Source: JAHFOW01 sp964370795 (GTDB lineage: Bacteria; Planctomycetota; Brocadiia; Brocadiales; Brocadiaceae). Taken from it: a stretch of 14,625 nucleotides of DNA. The stretch covers positions 1-14,625 of the forward strand of contig CAYJME010000068.1 in NCBI GenBank assembly GCA_964370795.1, in the 5' to 3' direction. How positions within the stretch are numbered: the stretch's first letter is position 1; each line of letters opens with the position of its first letter. A program made the translations under genes and the position numbers. Shown here one piece after another: positions 1 to 6,818 of this stretch. A model generated the notes under the pieces. It was not told the origin of the DNA and did not search any database. It saw only the letters and a program-made list of their open reading frames with translations.

Positions 1-102
1 GTGTACCATCAAAGCGCATAGTGCATGTCATGGCGAAGGCGATAGCATGTCACTAAGTCCCCCCCCACTGTCATTGCGGGGGTCTTTTCCGAAACAATCT
101 CC
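1..102. repeat. Left copy of a composite intergenic repeat
   Basis: Bases 1-22 match 14304-14325 at 21 of 22 positions, and bases 70-102 match 14330-14362 at 30 of 33, in the same order and orientation. The left copy has about 47 bases between the blocks, against 4 in the right copy. That extra stretch holds a duplicated GCATGTCA (23-30 and 45-52) and a run of eight C (59-66). The second block is of the TGTCATTGC...CAATCT kind that is dispersed through intergenic regions of many environmental bacterial genomes. No coding frame is evident in bases 1-153. Confidence 0.75.
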
Positions 103-153
103 TCTCACAAGTTCAGTTTTTTATTCATCTGTTCATTAATATCAAAATTACAT

Positions 154-417
154 TTACATCTCAAATTTAATTGCGGGAACGGAAATTTTCGGCGCTTTCT
201 CAATTTTTTCGGCATTATCTATTAACTTTGTAATCCGCAGGCCTACTTCAGCCTTGACAACCTTTTCGCCGCATTGCGGACATACCCCTGCAGGCACATC
301 CTCCACAATAACAAGCCCTTCTCGAATCCAAAAATCTTGTTTAATATATTTTTCCTGCAAAGGTGTGTTGCAAATTTCACATTCCCCGTAATCATATCCA
401 GATGTTTTTATCTTCAT
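154..417 (-). CDS. YgiT-type zinc-finger protein (probable antitoxin)
   Basis: This 87-residue protein has two CxxC knuckles, C13-x2-C16 and C46-x2-C49, with the second inside a VCPQCG motif. That is the layout of YgiT/MqsA-type zinc-finger proteins, which are usually the antitoxin half of a type II toxin-antitoxin pair. In full MqsA the zinc domain binds the toxin and a C-terminal helix-turn-helix binds DNA. Here the part after residue 50 is short and shows no clear helix-turn-helix, so this is the short zinc-finger form common beside DUF4258 genes. Its ATG overlaps the TGA of the upstream DUF4258 gene (ATGA), so the two are almost certainly translated from one message. The antitoxin role is inferred from pairing. 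The zinc-finger assignment is seen directly. Confidence 0.8.
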   Translation of the reverse strand: MKIKTSGYDYGECEICNTPLQEKYIKQDFWIREGLVIVEDVPAGVCPQCGEKVVKAEVGLRITKLIDNAEKIEKAPKISVPAIKFEM

Positions 418-701
418 TTTGTTTCCTCCAAAGCATAAGTTGTGATTAATAATAACATTCCCGTACTTTTAATTCTGCAAATAATTGCAATTTTCCTACC
501 ATCGGTAGCATTGCCTACAACTTCATATCGTGTCCCCCTTGGGTCCCGTGTAAATTTACGTCTTATACGTCCATTGGCAATCGCCATTTCAATATCTGCA
601 AAAACAAGATCGTCGTTTGCCACTTCTTCAAAGAAGTGTGGAATCGTAAACTCGTATTCTTGCTTTGCTGTTTTCTCTCTGATTATGTGGATAATAGACA
701 A
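414..701 (-). CDS. DUF4258 domain protein (probable toxin)
   Basis: This 95-residue protein has the hallmarks of DUF4258: a DIEMAIANGRI helix (about 36-46), an RGTRYEVVG strand (55-63), DGRKIAII (67-74) and a C-terminal LLITTYA strand (84-90). DUF4258 proteins are thought to have a small RelE/MqsR-like fold and are repeatedly found beside YgiT-type zinc-finger genes, so this is probably the toxin, perhaps a ribosome-dependent or free mRNA interferase. No catalytic residue can be named from sequence alone. It is the first gene of the pair and its TGA overlaps the ATG of the zinc-finger gene. Toxin first is the order also seen in mqsRA and higBA. About 120 bases without a gene separate it from the acyltransferase upstream. 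Family assignment is fairly sure; toxicity is inferred. Confidence 0.8.
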   Translation of the reverse strand: MSIIHIIREKTAKQEYEFTIPHFFEEVANDDLVFADIEMAIANGRIRRKFTRDPRGTRYEVVGNATDGRKIAIICRIKSTGMLLLITTYALEETK

Positions 702-825
702 TTATTCTTCTTCCTTGATTTACGATAGCACATCCGATTTGCCTGGACAATGGGGTACACCTTACCTATAAAGGCGGGATATGAGACTTAGTAAAAAATA
801 TTTTTGCTGAATTGGTAGAAAGTGA

Positions 826-1497
826 CTAAGTTTTAATCCTGACAGAATCCAACCCCTTATTTTTTACAAGCCTGTCTGCTTCTTCTGTCATTTCCCGCAT
901 AATTTGTTCCACCTTAAGCCGGTACTGTTCCATTTCCTCATCAGTAATGTTTGCCGGGACATGGATTGGGTTTCCATACATCATGAGCGCACGGGAAAAC
1001 GGTTTGGGGATGCGGAATTTGTCCCAACTGGGGAGTTCCCAGTAACCCGACAATCCAATAACCAGAGGAATGATCGGTAATTGTGTTTTTTTAGCAAGGA
1101 AAATACTGCCGGCCTGAAAAACGAATCGCGGCCCCCGCGGTCCATCGGGGGTGACTACCACGGAAAGGCCTTCCCGTGTCTTGTCGACCAGCGCCTTTAC
1201 CGCCCGCATACCGCCTCTTGTTGTCGAACCGCGTATCACGCCGTAACCGAGTCTTTGAATTACTTGCGCAATGTATTCACCATCAGAGTGCTGGCTTATA
1301 AGTACCTGTAAATCCTTATTGCGCCCTACATAAGCAGGTACAAGCATCATGCAATGCCAAAAGGTATAAATGGCATGTGTGGTTTTAATCTTTTTGTTAA
1401 ATCCCTGAGGGATGTCATCAATACGCAGGGTAAAGGCTAATAATTTGATTAACCACGAACCAAGCATGCTGATAATAAAGAATTTTATTTTTTCCAT
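826..1497 (-). CDS. DUF374 lysophospholipid acyltransferase-family protein
   Basis: This 223-residue protein belongs to the DUF374 branch of the lysophospholipid acyltransferase superfamily, which includes lipid A and glycerolipid acyltransferases. Residues 1-24 form a hydrophobic N-terminal segment, probably a membrane anchor. The family signatures are visible in order: TFWHCMMLVP (45-54), SQHSDGE (69-75), VIRGSTTRGG (88-97) and TPDGPRGPR (117-125), followed by PIIPLVI (141-147). In this branch SQHSDGE replaces the usual HX4D motif and TPDGPRGP is the conserved substrate-side loop. The protein probably acts at the inner membrane on a lipid A-like or other acyl acceptor. The acceptor cannot be told from sequence. 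Length fits the family (about 210-230). It stands alone, with 85 bases to the DUF2851 gene upstream. Confidence 0.88.
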   Translation of the reverse strand: MEKIKFFIISMLGSWLIKLLAFTLRIDDIPQGFNKKIKTTHAIYTFWHCMMLVPAYVGRNKDLQVLISQHSDGEYIAQVIQRLGYGVIRGSTTRGGMRAVKALVDKTREGLSVVVTPDGPRGPRFVFQAGSIFLAKKTQLPIIPLVIGLSGYWELPSWDKFRIPKPFSRALMMYGNPIHVPANITDEEMEQYRLKVEQIMREMTEEADRLVKNKGLDSVRIKT

Positions 1498-1510
1498 TAT
1501 TTTAAAGTGA

Positions 1511-1549
1511 CCACAGACTACGCAGATTTCTCAGATTATTTATCTGTGG
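1511..1549. repeat. CCACAGA/TCTGTGG inverted repeat
   Basis: The arms CCACAGA (1511-1517) and TCTGTGG (1543-1549) flank a loop rich in CAGATT words. A further degenerate ATCTGTAG follows near 1559-1566. Elements built of ACGCAGATT, CTCAGATT and ATCTGTGG words are common dispersed intergenic repeats. It lies between two same-strand genes and has no T-run, so I do not call it a terminator. Confidence 0.4.
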
Positions 1550-1582
1550 CATCGGTGAAATCTGTAGTTTCAAAAAGGTTTC

Positions 1583-3163
1583 TTAGTTTTTAACCATAGC
1601 TAAATATAAGGCGCACTTGTTACAGCTTACATTGTCGTTTTCACAAAAATCCTTAAAGAGTTGATATAAACCCTGCTGTCTTCTGACAGAATTTATAATC
1701 CCCTGTGACGCCTTTAACTGTCCCAACATGCGATTACTCATAAATTTTATCACGCTTGTTGCGGGAAGCGGTGCGTAATTCCGGTACACAAGATGGAGCA
1801 ACTTTTCAAGGTGAACCTCGTTGTGCCTTCTGGCATAGGCAACCATAATGGGAATGATAACGTTAATGAAGATCGTGGATGTCCGTTCTTCACCCAGTAA
1901 CTTCATCGGTCTTTCGAGTCTTTTTCCGCCCAGGGTATAATGATACGACCAATATGGGTCTTGGATATCAAGAAAGATAGACTGGATTGTATGAATAATC
2001 CCATGAATATGGGCCATATCTTCTTTGGCATTGCCAGGCTTTTGAAACGCACGTAAAATGCGGTGGAAAATCCCTTCCGGCGCACAGTTTACAAGGATAT
2101 TGGCAATTGCGGCAATCCGTCTTTCAGGGTAATTTGCAGGCCTGATTCCGGCATAGACCCAGCTCTCCCTTGTCATGGGTATTTGATCCAATTTTGGCCG
2201 GAGGGTGTTCCATATATTTTCCATCGTGTTTATATATAACGTTGTTTCTGTATCGTGGTTCTTTTTTGTATCAAGCTGGTGTGGTAATAGTCCTGCCATG
2301 CCGAGCAAGAGTGATTGCAAAGATGTCTTTTTCTCCTGGACAGAGGCGTCTGCAGGGATCAGGGATCGAATAGTTTCAAGGGGCATGAGGGAGGCGAGCA
2401 TCAGGAATGGTTCCTTGTTGTTTTTGTACCCTAATGATTCCATGACGGCCTCGTAAAGAGCTTGTTCAAAAGGACTTCGTTCCAGCCACTGCTCGTACCT
2501 CTTTGCCTTGAGAAGGATGCGTTCGTCACCTGCATAATCGAGGAAGCGCCCCAGCCATTGCTCGCTGATACTCTGATTTTTTATCTCTGTTTGACAATGT
2601 CCCTGGTTTACCTTTGCGCCTTTTAGATAGGATTCAACGTCAATTACGTCAATAATGTCATCGAGTTCTGCGTCTAAATACCTCGACAAGGTCAACTGGG
2701 GAATGAGTTGGCCGTCGGCATTTTTAATATATGTTTCATGGGTATCGTTCCACATAACGACATGCAGACACACCGAATTATACGTATCTTGCCTGTTGTG
2801 CTGATGTCTCATCCAGTCTGATGCAAACACATGGACTTCTATATTCCCCTTTATAAGCCCCTTTCCTTCCAAAAGAATCTCGGCGTGTTTGAAGTCGGGA
2901 CCACCCTGCGTATTCCACCACCCCGGCGAGAGGATTTCTGTTCGTGAGCCGTCGTCGGTAAAGAGTTTATCTTTCCTGATGTGCTGTCCAAACCAGATAC
3001 AACGAACCAACTCTTCTTTGATGAGCTTTTCCGTACCTTCCAAAACCAGGAGGGGCGAACCGCTGTTCGCCCTTTCATCTTTTATATCGGTATAAACAGA
3101 GCTTACAATCTGTTGATAGACAGGAGAAAAACAATCTTGAGGATGTTTGTGAAGGTTGATCAT
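1583..3163 (-). CDS. DUF2851 family protein, function unknown
   Basis: The protein is 526 residues from the ATG used here. A TTG 21 bases upstream, at 3184, would add seven residues. Counted from that TTG, the conserved N-terminal block holds WFGQ (64-67), GGPDF (94-98), IEVHVFASDW (115-124), H127, H129, D133 and LHVVMW (140-145), which is the DUF2851 signature. The GPDF...x17...IEVH spacing recalls a PD-(D/E)XK nuclease core with His in place of Lys; that is my inference, not established. A large helical region follows. The tail has C514, C521 and C524, a possible metal or Fe-S site. Length matches the family (about 420-530 residues). I see no partner gene. A TTGACA hexamer lies at 3238-3243 on this strand, but without a convincing -10 box. 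Confidence 0.85.
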   Translation of the reverse strand: MINLHKHPQDCFSPVYQQIVSSVYTDIKDERANSGSPLLVLEGTEKLIKEELVRCIWFGQHIRKDKLFTDDGSRTEILSPGWWNTQGGPDFKHAEILLEGKGLIKGNIEVHVFASDWMRHQHNRQDTYNSVCLHVVMWNDTHETYIKNADGQLIPQLTLSRYLDAELDDIIDVIDVESYLKGAKVNQGHCQTEIKNQSISEQWLGRFLDYAGDERILLKAKRYEQWLERSPFEQALYEAVMESLGYKNNKEPFLMLASLMPLETIRSLIPADASVQEKKTSLQSLLLGMAGLLPHQLDTKKNHDTETTLYINTMENIWNTLRPKLDQIPMTRESWVYAGIRPANYPERRIAAIANILVNCAPEGIFHRILRAFQKPGNAKEDMAHIHGIIHTIQSIFLDIQDPYWSYHYTLGGKRLERPMKLLGEERTSTIFINVIIPIMVAYARRHNEVHLEKLLHLVYRNYAPLPATSVIKFMSNRMLGQLKASQGIINSVRRQQGLYQLFKDFCENDNVSCNKCALYLAMVKN

Positions 3164-3291
3164 TGAATACTTTTTTAGATTCAATTAAAAATCTGAATTA
3201 ATAAACATTAGTAAGTCTCTATTTTTGAAACTGCAATTGTCAATTGAAGACCAATTTCCGTAAATATTAGGGGGCATTACATTTATTAGCC

Positions 3292-3332
3292 TTATTTGCT
3301 GAGCAAATAAAATTTATTTGCTGAGCAAATAA
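3292..3332. repeat. Two tandem palindromes, 22-base period
   Basis: The palindrome TTATTTGCTGAGCAAATAA (9-base arms around a single central G) occurs at 3292-3310 and again unchanged at 3314-3332. A further half arm (ATTTGCT) follows at 3335-3341 and runs into the TAG stop of the winged-helix ORF. The same GCAAAT/ATTTGC words recur just upstream of that ORF at 3676-3681 and 3700-3705. The element lies directly after the last ORF of the accessory operon. It could be a transcription end structure (it lacks a GC-rich stem and U-tract), a protein-binding site or a recombination scar. Confidence 0.75.
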
Positions 3333-3339
3333 ATATTTG

Positions 3340-3693
3340 CTATTCGCCTTTGATCCCATATTTTACCGTTTTTTTGCTTTGCCCTAATTTCTCTAACTTG
3401 CCTGTTTGAACTAACATCCGGAGAAGTTTTGAAGCCTTATAAATGTCCACCCCGAGCAATTCTCGTGTTTGCGTGTTTGAGATAGTTCCATATTCTTTTA
3501 CATACTTAATAATAAGCTCAGGATACCTTACTTCATCAATGCCTTTTTCCCTGATATAGGCAATTGATTCACCGAGTTGTTTATACAACTTACCACTTAG
3601 TCTATAAACCTGCCCCTTTTTTATCCCGCTTTTTTCTAAATAACCCTTGCTGATCATTTCTTCTTTCTTTTGTAGGCAAATCCAAATCCCCAT
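3340..3693 (-). CDS. Winged-helix protein fragment downstream of AIPR gene
   Basis: This 117-residue ORF resembles the C-terminal end of AlbA_2/'putative DNA-binding' RecG-like proteins. There is a GYLEKSG-x3-GQVYRLSGKLY segment (17-37), then a second winged helix: YPELIIKYVKEYGTISN (57-73), TRELLGVD (76-83), KASKLLRMLVQTGKLEKLG (86-104) and a wing ending KYG. Full-length relatives are several hundred residues and carry an N-terminal AlbA_2 domain, which is absent here. The ORF is in the same frame as the AIPR gene and starts 15 bases after the AIPR TGA, so the first few residues may not be native. M13 is another possible start. It may be a genuine small DNA-binding regulator or the remnant of a gene replaced when the operon arrived. 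I favour a remnant. Confidence 0.6.
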   Translation of the reverse strand: MGIWICLQKKEEMISKGYLEKSGIKKGQVYRLSGKLYKQLGESIAYIREKGIDEVRYPELIIKYVKEYGTISNTQTRELLGVDIYKASKLLRMLVQTGKLEKLGQSKKTVKYGIKGE

Positions 3694-3708
3694 TCCGCCA
3701 TTTGCAGC

Positions 3709-5817
3709 TCACTCTTCATCAAAAATTGAAGTTTTATAGATTATTTTATTCAAAAGTTCATTTACCAAAAGTATTTCCTTAGAAGTAGGTCTGATACCTT
3801 CTTTTAATTTTCTTCCGAGATTGTGAACAGCATTGGTGAAAAAATCCGGAATATCGTCGTTATCTTTGCAGTAAAGGTAAATTACTTTCCATTTCTCTGC
3901 GCTTATATTTTTAATTGTCTCAACTATCTCCTTAAAATTTGAATTTTCAACTTCTGTATCACTTATCCTGCGTCTGGGTCTAGTTTCCGGATTAACTAAA
4001 TCATCCGGTGGTATCGGGATTAGGGTATTTTTAAATTCTTCTTTCATCGTAAGCCAACAATCCTGCTTTTTTCCCCACTCTCCGAACAAAGCCCCTGTAG
4101 CAGAGTTCTTAATGAAATTTTCAACTAAACGCATTAAATCTCTTAAAGTACTTTGAAGTCCCTCTGATATGGATTGGTTTGTCCATATTTTACAAAGATC
4201 TAATTTATATTCGGTTAAATAACTTAACAAAGAAATTGTATAAGGAACAGTTATGTACCGGAGATCGCCTATAGCATTAGGTTTCACACCATATAACTTT
4301 TCTGCTGTCCTGAATAGAATTGCTTTTGAAACAATGTCCTCAAAATATATATTGTCAGGCTTATCGATAAGGTTGTAATTCAGGAATTGAACATAGTTCT
4401 TCTGATTGCCCTGAACAACAAGATGAGGACCGATTCGTAATTTATTTCCATCGTAAATCTCCCGGTATGCATTCACATACTTCGCCAAATCTTCCTTGTT
4501 GAACATTTGTTTTTTTGGATTCTTCAAGTCAAAGGCTTTCTGTTTAGCCTTGGTGAAACCTTCTTTGATTCTTGCGTTTTTATACTGTCCTCTTGCTCTT
4601 TCATAGAACCATTTCGTTTGATTAATCTGCCCTGTTACATGTGGTGTAAAAATGGCGCGTGATAATTTTTCCAGTTCAATGTGATACGGTATGTTTGAAC
4701 TCAGATCAGAAACAGACACCTTGTTTTGTGTATTTGCATATTCTGAAATTCTTGAAACTATTTTGCTGAAATCATTTCTGTTTTTAACCACAGTCAATTT
4801 CACCTGCACAAATATTCCTGTAATGTCTGCTTTGTCTTTTTTAAGTGTGTGGTAAATTGATGCTGTTGTCTGTCCTCCGTTCACAATCTGAAAGTCCTTA
4901 ACTTTTGAAATAAGATATCCTTTTCCATCTTCTGATTTTGCAATTTCAATCTCTTCGGCAGTCGCAGCAATTCCATTATTGAAAGCAAGAAACATGTGTG
5001 GCTCTTCCTTTATGGTTTTTCGCATACCTTTATTTATCTTGCCAGTAAATTGCAGAAACGAACGAACATTTTGTTCTAACAATCGTGAACCATATCTTTC
5101 ATAAATTGTCGCTAATGCTGATCCTGAAATGATAGCAAGATAAGATTGATACTGGTCGTTTTCTGATGGTGAAATAATGCATGGAATTTCGAAACCATCT
5201 CTTGTAAAATCAATTTCAATCGGAATATGAGATTTTTCTGTAATATTGTAAAGGTACTCCAGGTTAATGACACGAAAAAAAATCGGATAACCGGCAATAT
5301 TTTGATTTTCAGGAATTTCACCCTGATACAAGCCGTCTGTGAGGATGATTGCATTTACTCTCACCAGATTTTCCGTTAAATCTTCGGATGTGCTTAACGT
5401 GTGAGCGAAGTCAAATATCTGAGAAGACTCCTCAATTTCATTTACATAATCTTTGCACTTTGCTTTACGGAAAAAGTTTGTAATTCTTTTTGCTGCTGTA
5501 TCTATCTCCTCTTTTGCAAGTCTCGCTGGCTCATCTTTTCCTTTGTAAATGGTTATGAATAAATCAATCGTTTCATAGTTGTCTGGCTCTGCGTAAGCAT
5601 TTATCTTATGCTGGTTTTTTGTTCCCAGCCGTCCTTCATCATGTGCTACTCTTGCATTCTCGGTTTCACCTGCATCAGCAAGCAAGTCAACTGCCACTTG
5701 TGTAAAAATCTGTTCAAGTATTCCGCCTTCATCCTCGGAAACCTGTGTTGATTTCAAGTCCTGAATCAGCGATTGATAAAATCTTTTCAGTTCGGTATTT
5801 TCTATTGAATCACTCAT
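3709..5817 (-). CDS. AIPR family protein (abortive infection phage resistance)
   Basis: This 702-residue protein carries the AIPR (PF10592) core. Key stretches are YGSRLLEQNVRSFL (242-255), FLAFNNGIAATAEE (276-289), FQIVNGGQTTAS (309-320) and ANTQNKVSVSDL (361-372). These FNNG and NGGQT signatures are the family's hallmark, first linked to phage abortive infection in lactococci. The N-terminal region (about 57-92) holds DEGRLG...TIDLFITIYKGK, which could be a degenerate restriction-endonuclease-like core; I am not certain. Residues 400-702 are mostly helical and unassigned. The ATG overlaps the DUF4420 stop by four bases, so it is coupled to the operon. In MutL-Z1-DUF-AIPR systems this is a standard member and probably acts as an effector or nucleic-acid-binding subunit. 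The exact activity is unknown. Confidence 0.9.
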   Translation of the reverse strand: MSDSIENTELKRFYQSLIQDLKSTQVSEDEGGILEQIFTQVAVDLLADAGETENARVAHDEGRLGTKNQHKINAYAEPDNYETIDLFITIYKGKDEPARLAKEEIDTAAKRITNFFRKAKCKDYVNEIEESSQIFDFAHTLSTSEDLTENLVRVNAIILTDGLYQGEIPENQNIAGYPIFFRVINLEYLYNITEKSHIPIEIDFTRDGFEIPCIISPSENDQYQSYLAIISGSALATIYERYGSRLLEQNVRSFLQFTGKINKGMRKTIKEEPHMFLAFNNGIAATAEEIEIAKSEDGKGYLISKVKDFQIVNGGQTTASIYHTLKKDKADITGIFVQVKLTVVKNRNDFSKIVSRISEYANTQNKVSVSDLSSNIPYHIELEKLSRAIFTPHVTGQINQTKWFYERARGQYKNARIKEGFTKAKQKAFDLKNPKKQMFNKEDLAKYVNAYREIYDGNKLRIGPHLVVQGNQKNYVQFLNYNLIDKPDNIYFEDIVSKAILFRTAEKLYGVKPNAIGDLRYITVPYTISLLSYLTEYKLDLCKIWTNQSISEGLQSTLRDLMRLVENFIKNSATGALFGEWGKKQDCWLTMKEEFKNTLIPIPPDDLVNPETRPRRRISDTEVENSNFKEIVETIKNISAEKWKVIYLYCKDNDDIPDFFTNAVHNLGRKLKEGIRPTSKEILLVNELLNKIIYKTSIFDEE

Positions 5818-6818
5818 GAGAAAATTAGGGTTTGAAAAACTTGTTCTTCAGTTCTTATGTAATCAGAACACTGAGAAACAACAACAGAATATTTCACATC
5901 GCCAACTCCGTTGCGAATATCTCTCTCCTCAATTCTCGGAAAGTCATTTTCTACTTTGTAGAATACATCCTGCCGAGTGAAATATCCGGTGAGTTCGTAA
6001 AGATGTCGGTGCTGGTCAAAATATCCGGCTTCAAGTAATTTGTTTTTGAAACGGTTTAGTGAATTGAAATCAGAACTTAAATATTCTAAAACAGAATCAA
6101 CAGTTTGATTTAATGTTTCGCCCGATTGTTGTCTTGCTTCAAGCGAAATATGATACAGAAAAAGATTTTCAAGATTACTTGTATCAAGTTGCCTCTCACT
6201 GCTGATGTGAACTTTTTGATGATTGTTTTGGTGAGTTGTTTTTATCTCAACGCTCCATGTTCCTGACTGAAAATCCCTGATTTGTTTTTCTGAGCCAACC
6301 CAAGAATTAATAATGTTTAGAAAATCAGAATTAGATTGAAGAAACTTCCTCAGAAAAAATATTTCACCGTAAAGTCCCCTTTGTTCTTCCGGTGTTAGTC
6401 CTTGTTGTTTGAAGCGTTCAAATAAACTTTGCCACTTGATTAAACGATTGGAGTAATTTTTCAGAATTACTTTTATGTCAGATTCATTTATGACTGCTGA
6501 AAGAACATCAGCAACAAGCGTATCAAATACATCTTTAAATTGCTTGTCAACCAAAACAAGATTCAACAAAAGAAATTTAGAATCATCCGGGTCGTAAATT
6601 TTATCAAACTTCAATCCTCTGAACTCATACTTGAAATTAAATTCTTTTCCAATCGTGAAAGGAACTTTTAGAATAAGCATTCTGTGTGTTTCAGGAAATT
6701 TCACTCCCAGAAATACTTCACACTTGCTCGTATCTGAATAACGCAACTTAAAAAGTCCGGCAACTGCTGAACTGTTTGCTTCAAGTTGTGTCCATATTTG
6801 TTTAATCCGTTCAGTCAT
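5814..6818 (-). CDS. DUF4420 PD-(D/E)XK nuclease-like protein
   Basis: This 334-residue protein has the DUF4420 pattern. GLYGEIFFLRKFL (148-160) supplies E152. WVGSEKQIRDF (173-183) supplies D182. WSVEIKTT (188-195) supplies the E191-x-K193 pair, and VHISSERQLD (203-212) is the following conserved helix start. Together E152, D182 and E191/K193 make a complete PD-(D/E)XK catalytic set, so the nuclease is predicted to be active. The first 140 residues form a family-specific domain without a recognised fold, and the C-terminal third is variable. Length is normal for the family. The gene overlaps the Z1 gene by eight bases upstream and the AIPR gene by four downstream. It is probably the DNA-cleaving component of the operon, delivered or gated by the Z1 ATPase. 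Family call is firm; substrate is inferred. Confidence 0.87.
   Translation of the reverse strand: MTERIKQIWTQLEANSSAVAGLFKLRYSDTSKCEVFLGVKFPETHRMLILKVPFTIGKEFNFKYEFRGLKFDKIYDPDDSKFLLLNLVLVDKQFKDVFDTLVADVLSAVINESDIKVILKNYSNRLIKWQSLFERFKQQGLTPEEQRGLYGEIFFLRKFLQSNSDFLNIINSWVGSEKQIRDFQSGTWSVEIKTTHQNNHQKVHISSERQLDTSNLENLFLYHISLEARQQSGETLNQTVDSVLEYLSSDFNSLNRFKNKLLEAGYFDQHRHLYELTGYFTRQDVFYKVENDFPRIEERDIRNGVGDVKYSVVVSQCSDYIRTEEQVFQTLIFS

Noticed and set aside
442..771. 109-codon plus-strand frame
   Set aside because: It is antisense to the well-supported DUF4258 gene and has no recognisable domain.
786..831. ACTTAGT...ACTAAGT inverted repeat after the acyltransferase gene
   Set aside because: The stem is only 7 AT-rich pairs with a loop over 30 bases and no U-tract on the right side, so it is not supported as a terminator.
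3238..3243. Perfect TTGACA hexamer on the minus strand upstream of the DUF2851 gene
   Set aside because: No acceptable -10 box lies 16-18 bases downstream, so I do not call a promoter.
3655..3702. 15-codon frame MAEWGFGFAYKRKK starting just after the AIPR stop
   Set aside because: It is too short, overlaps the winged-helix ORF and matches nothing I know.
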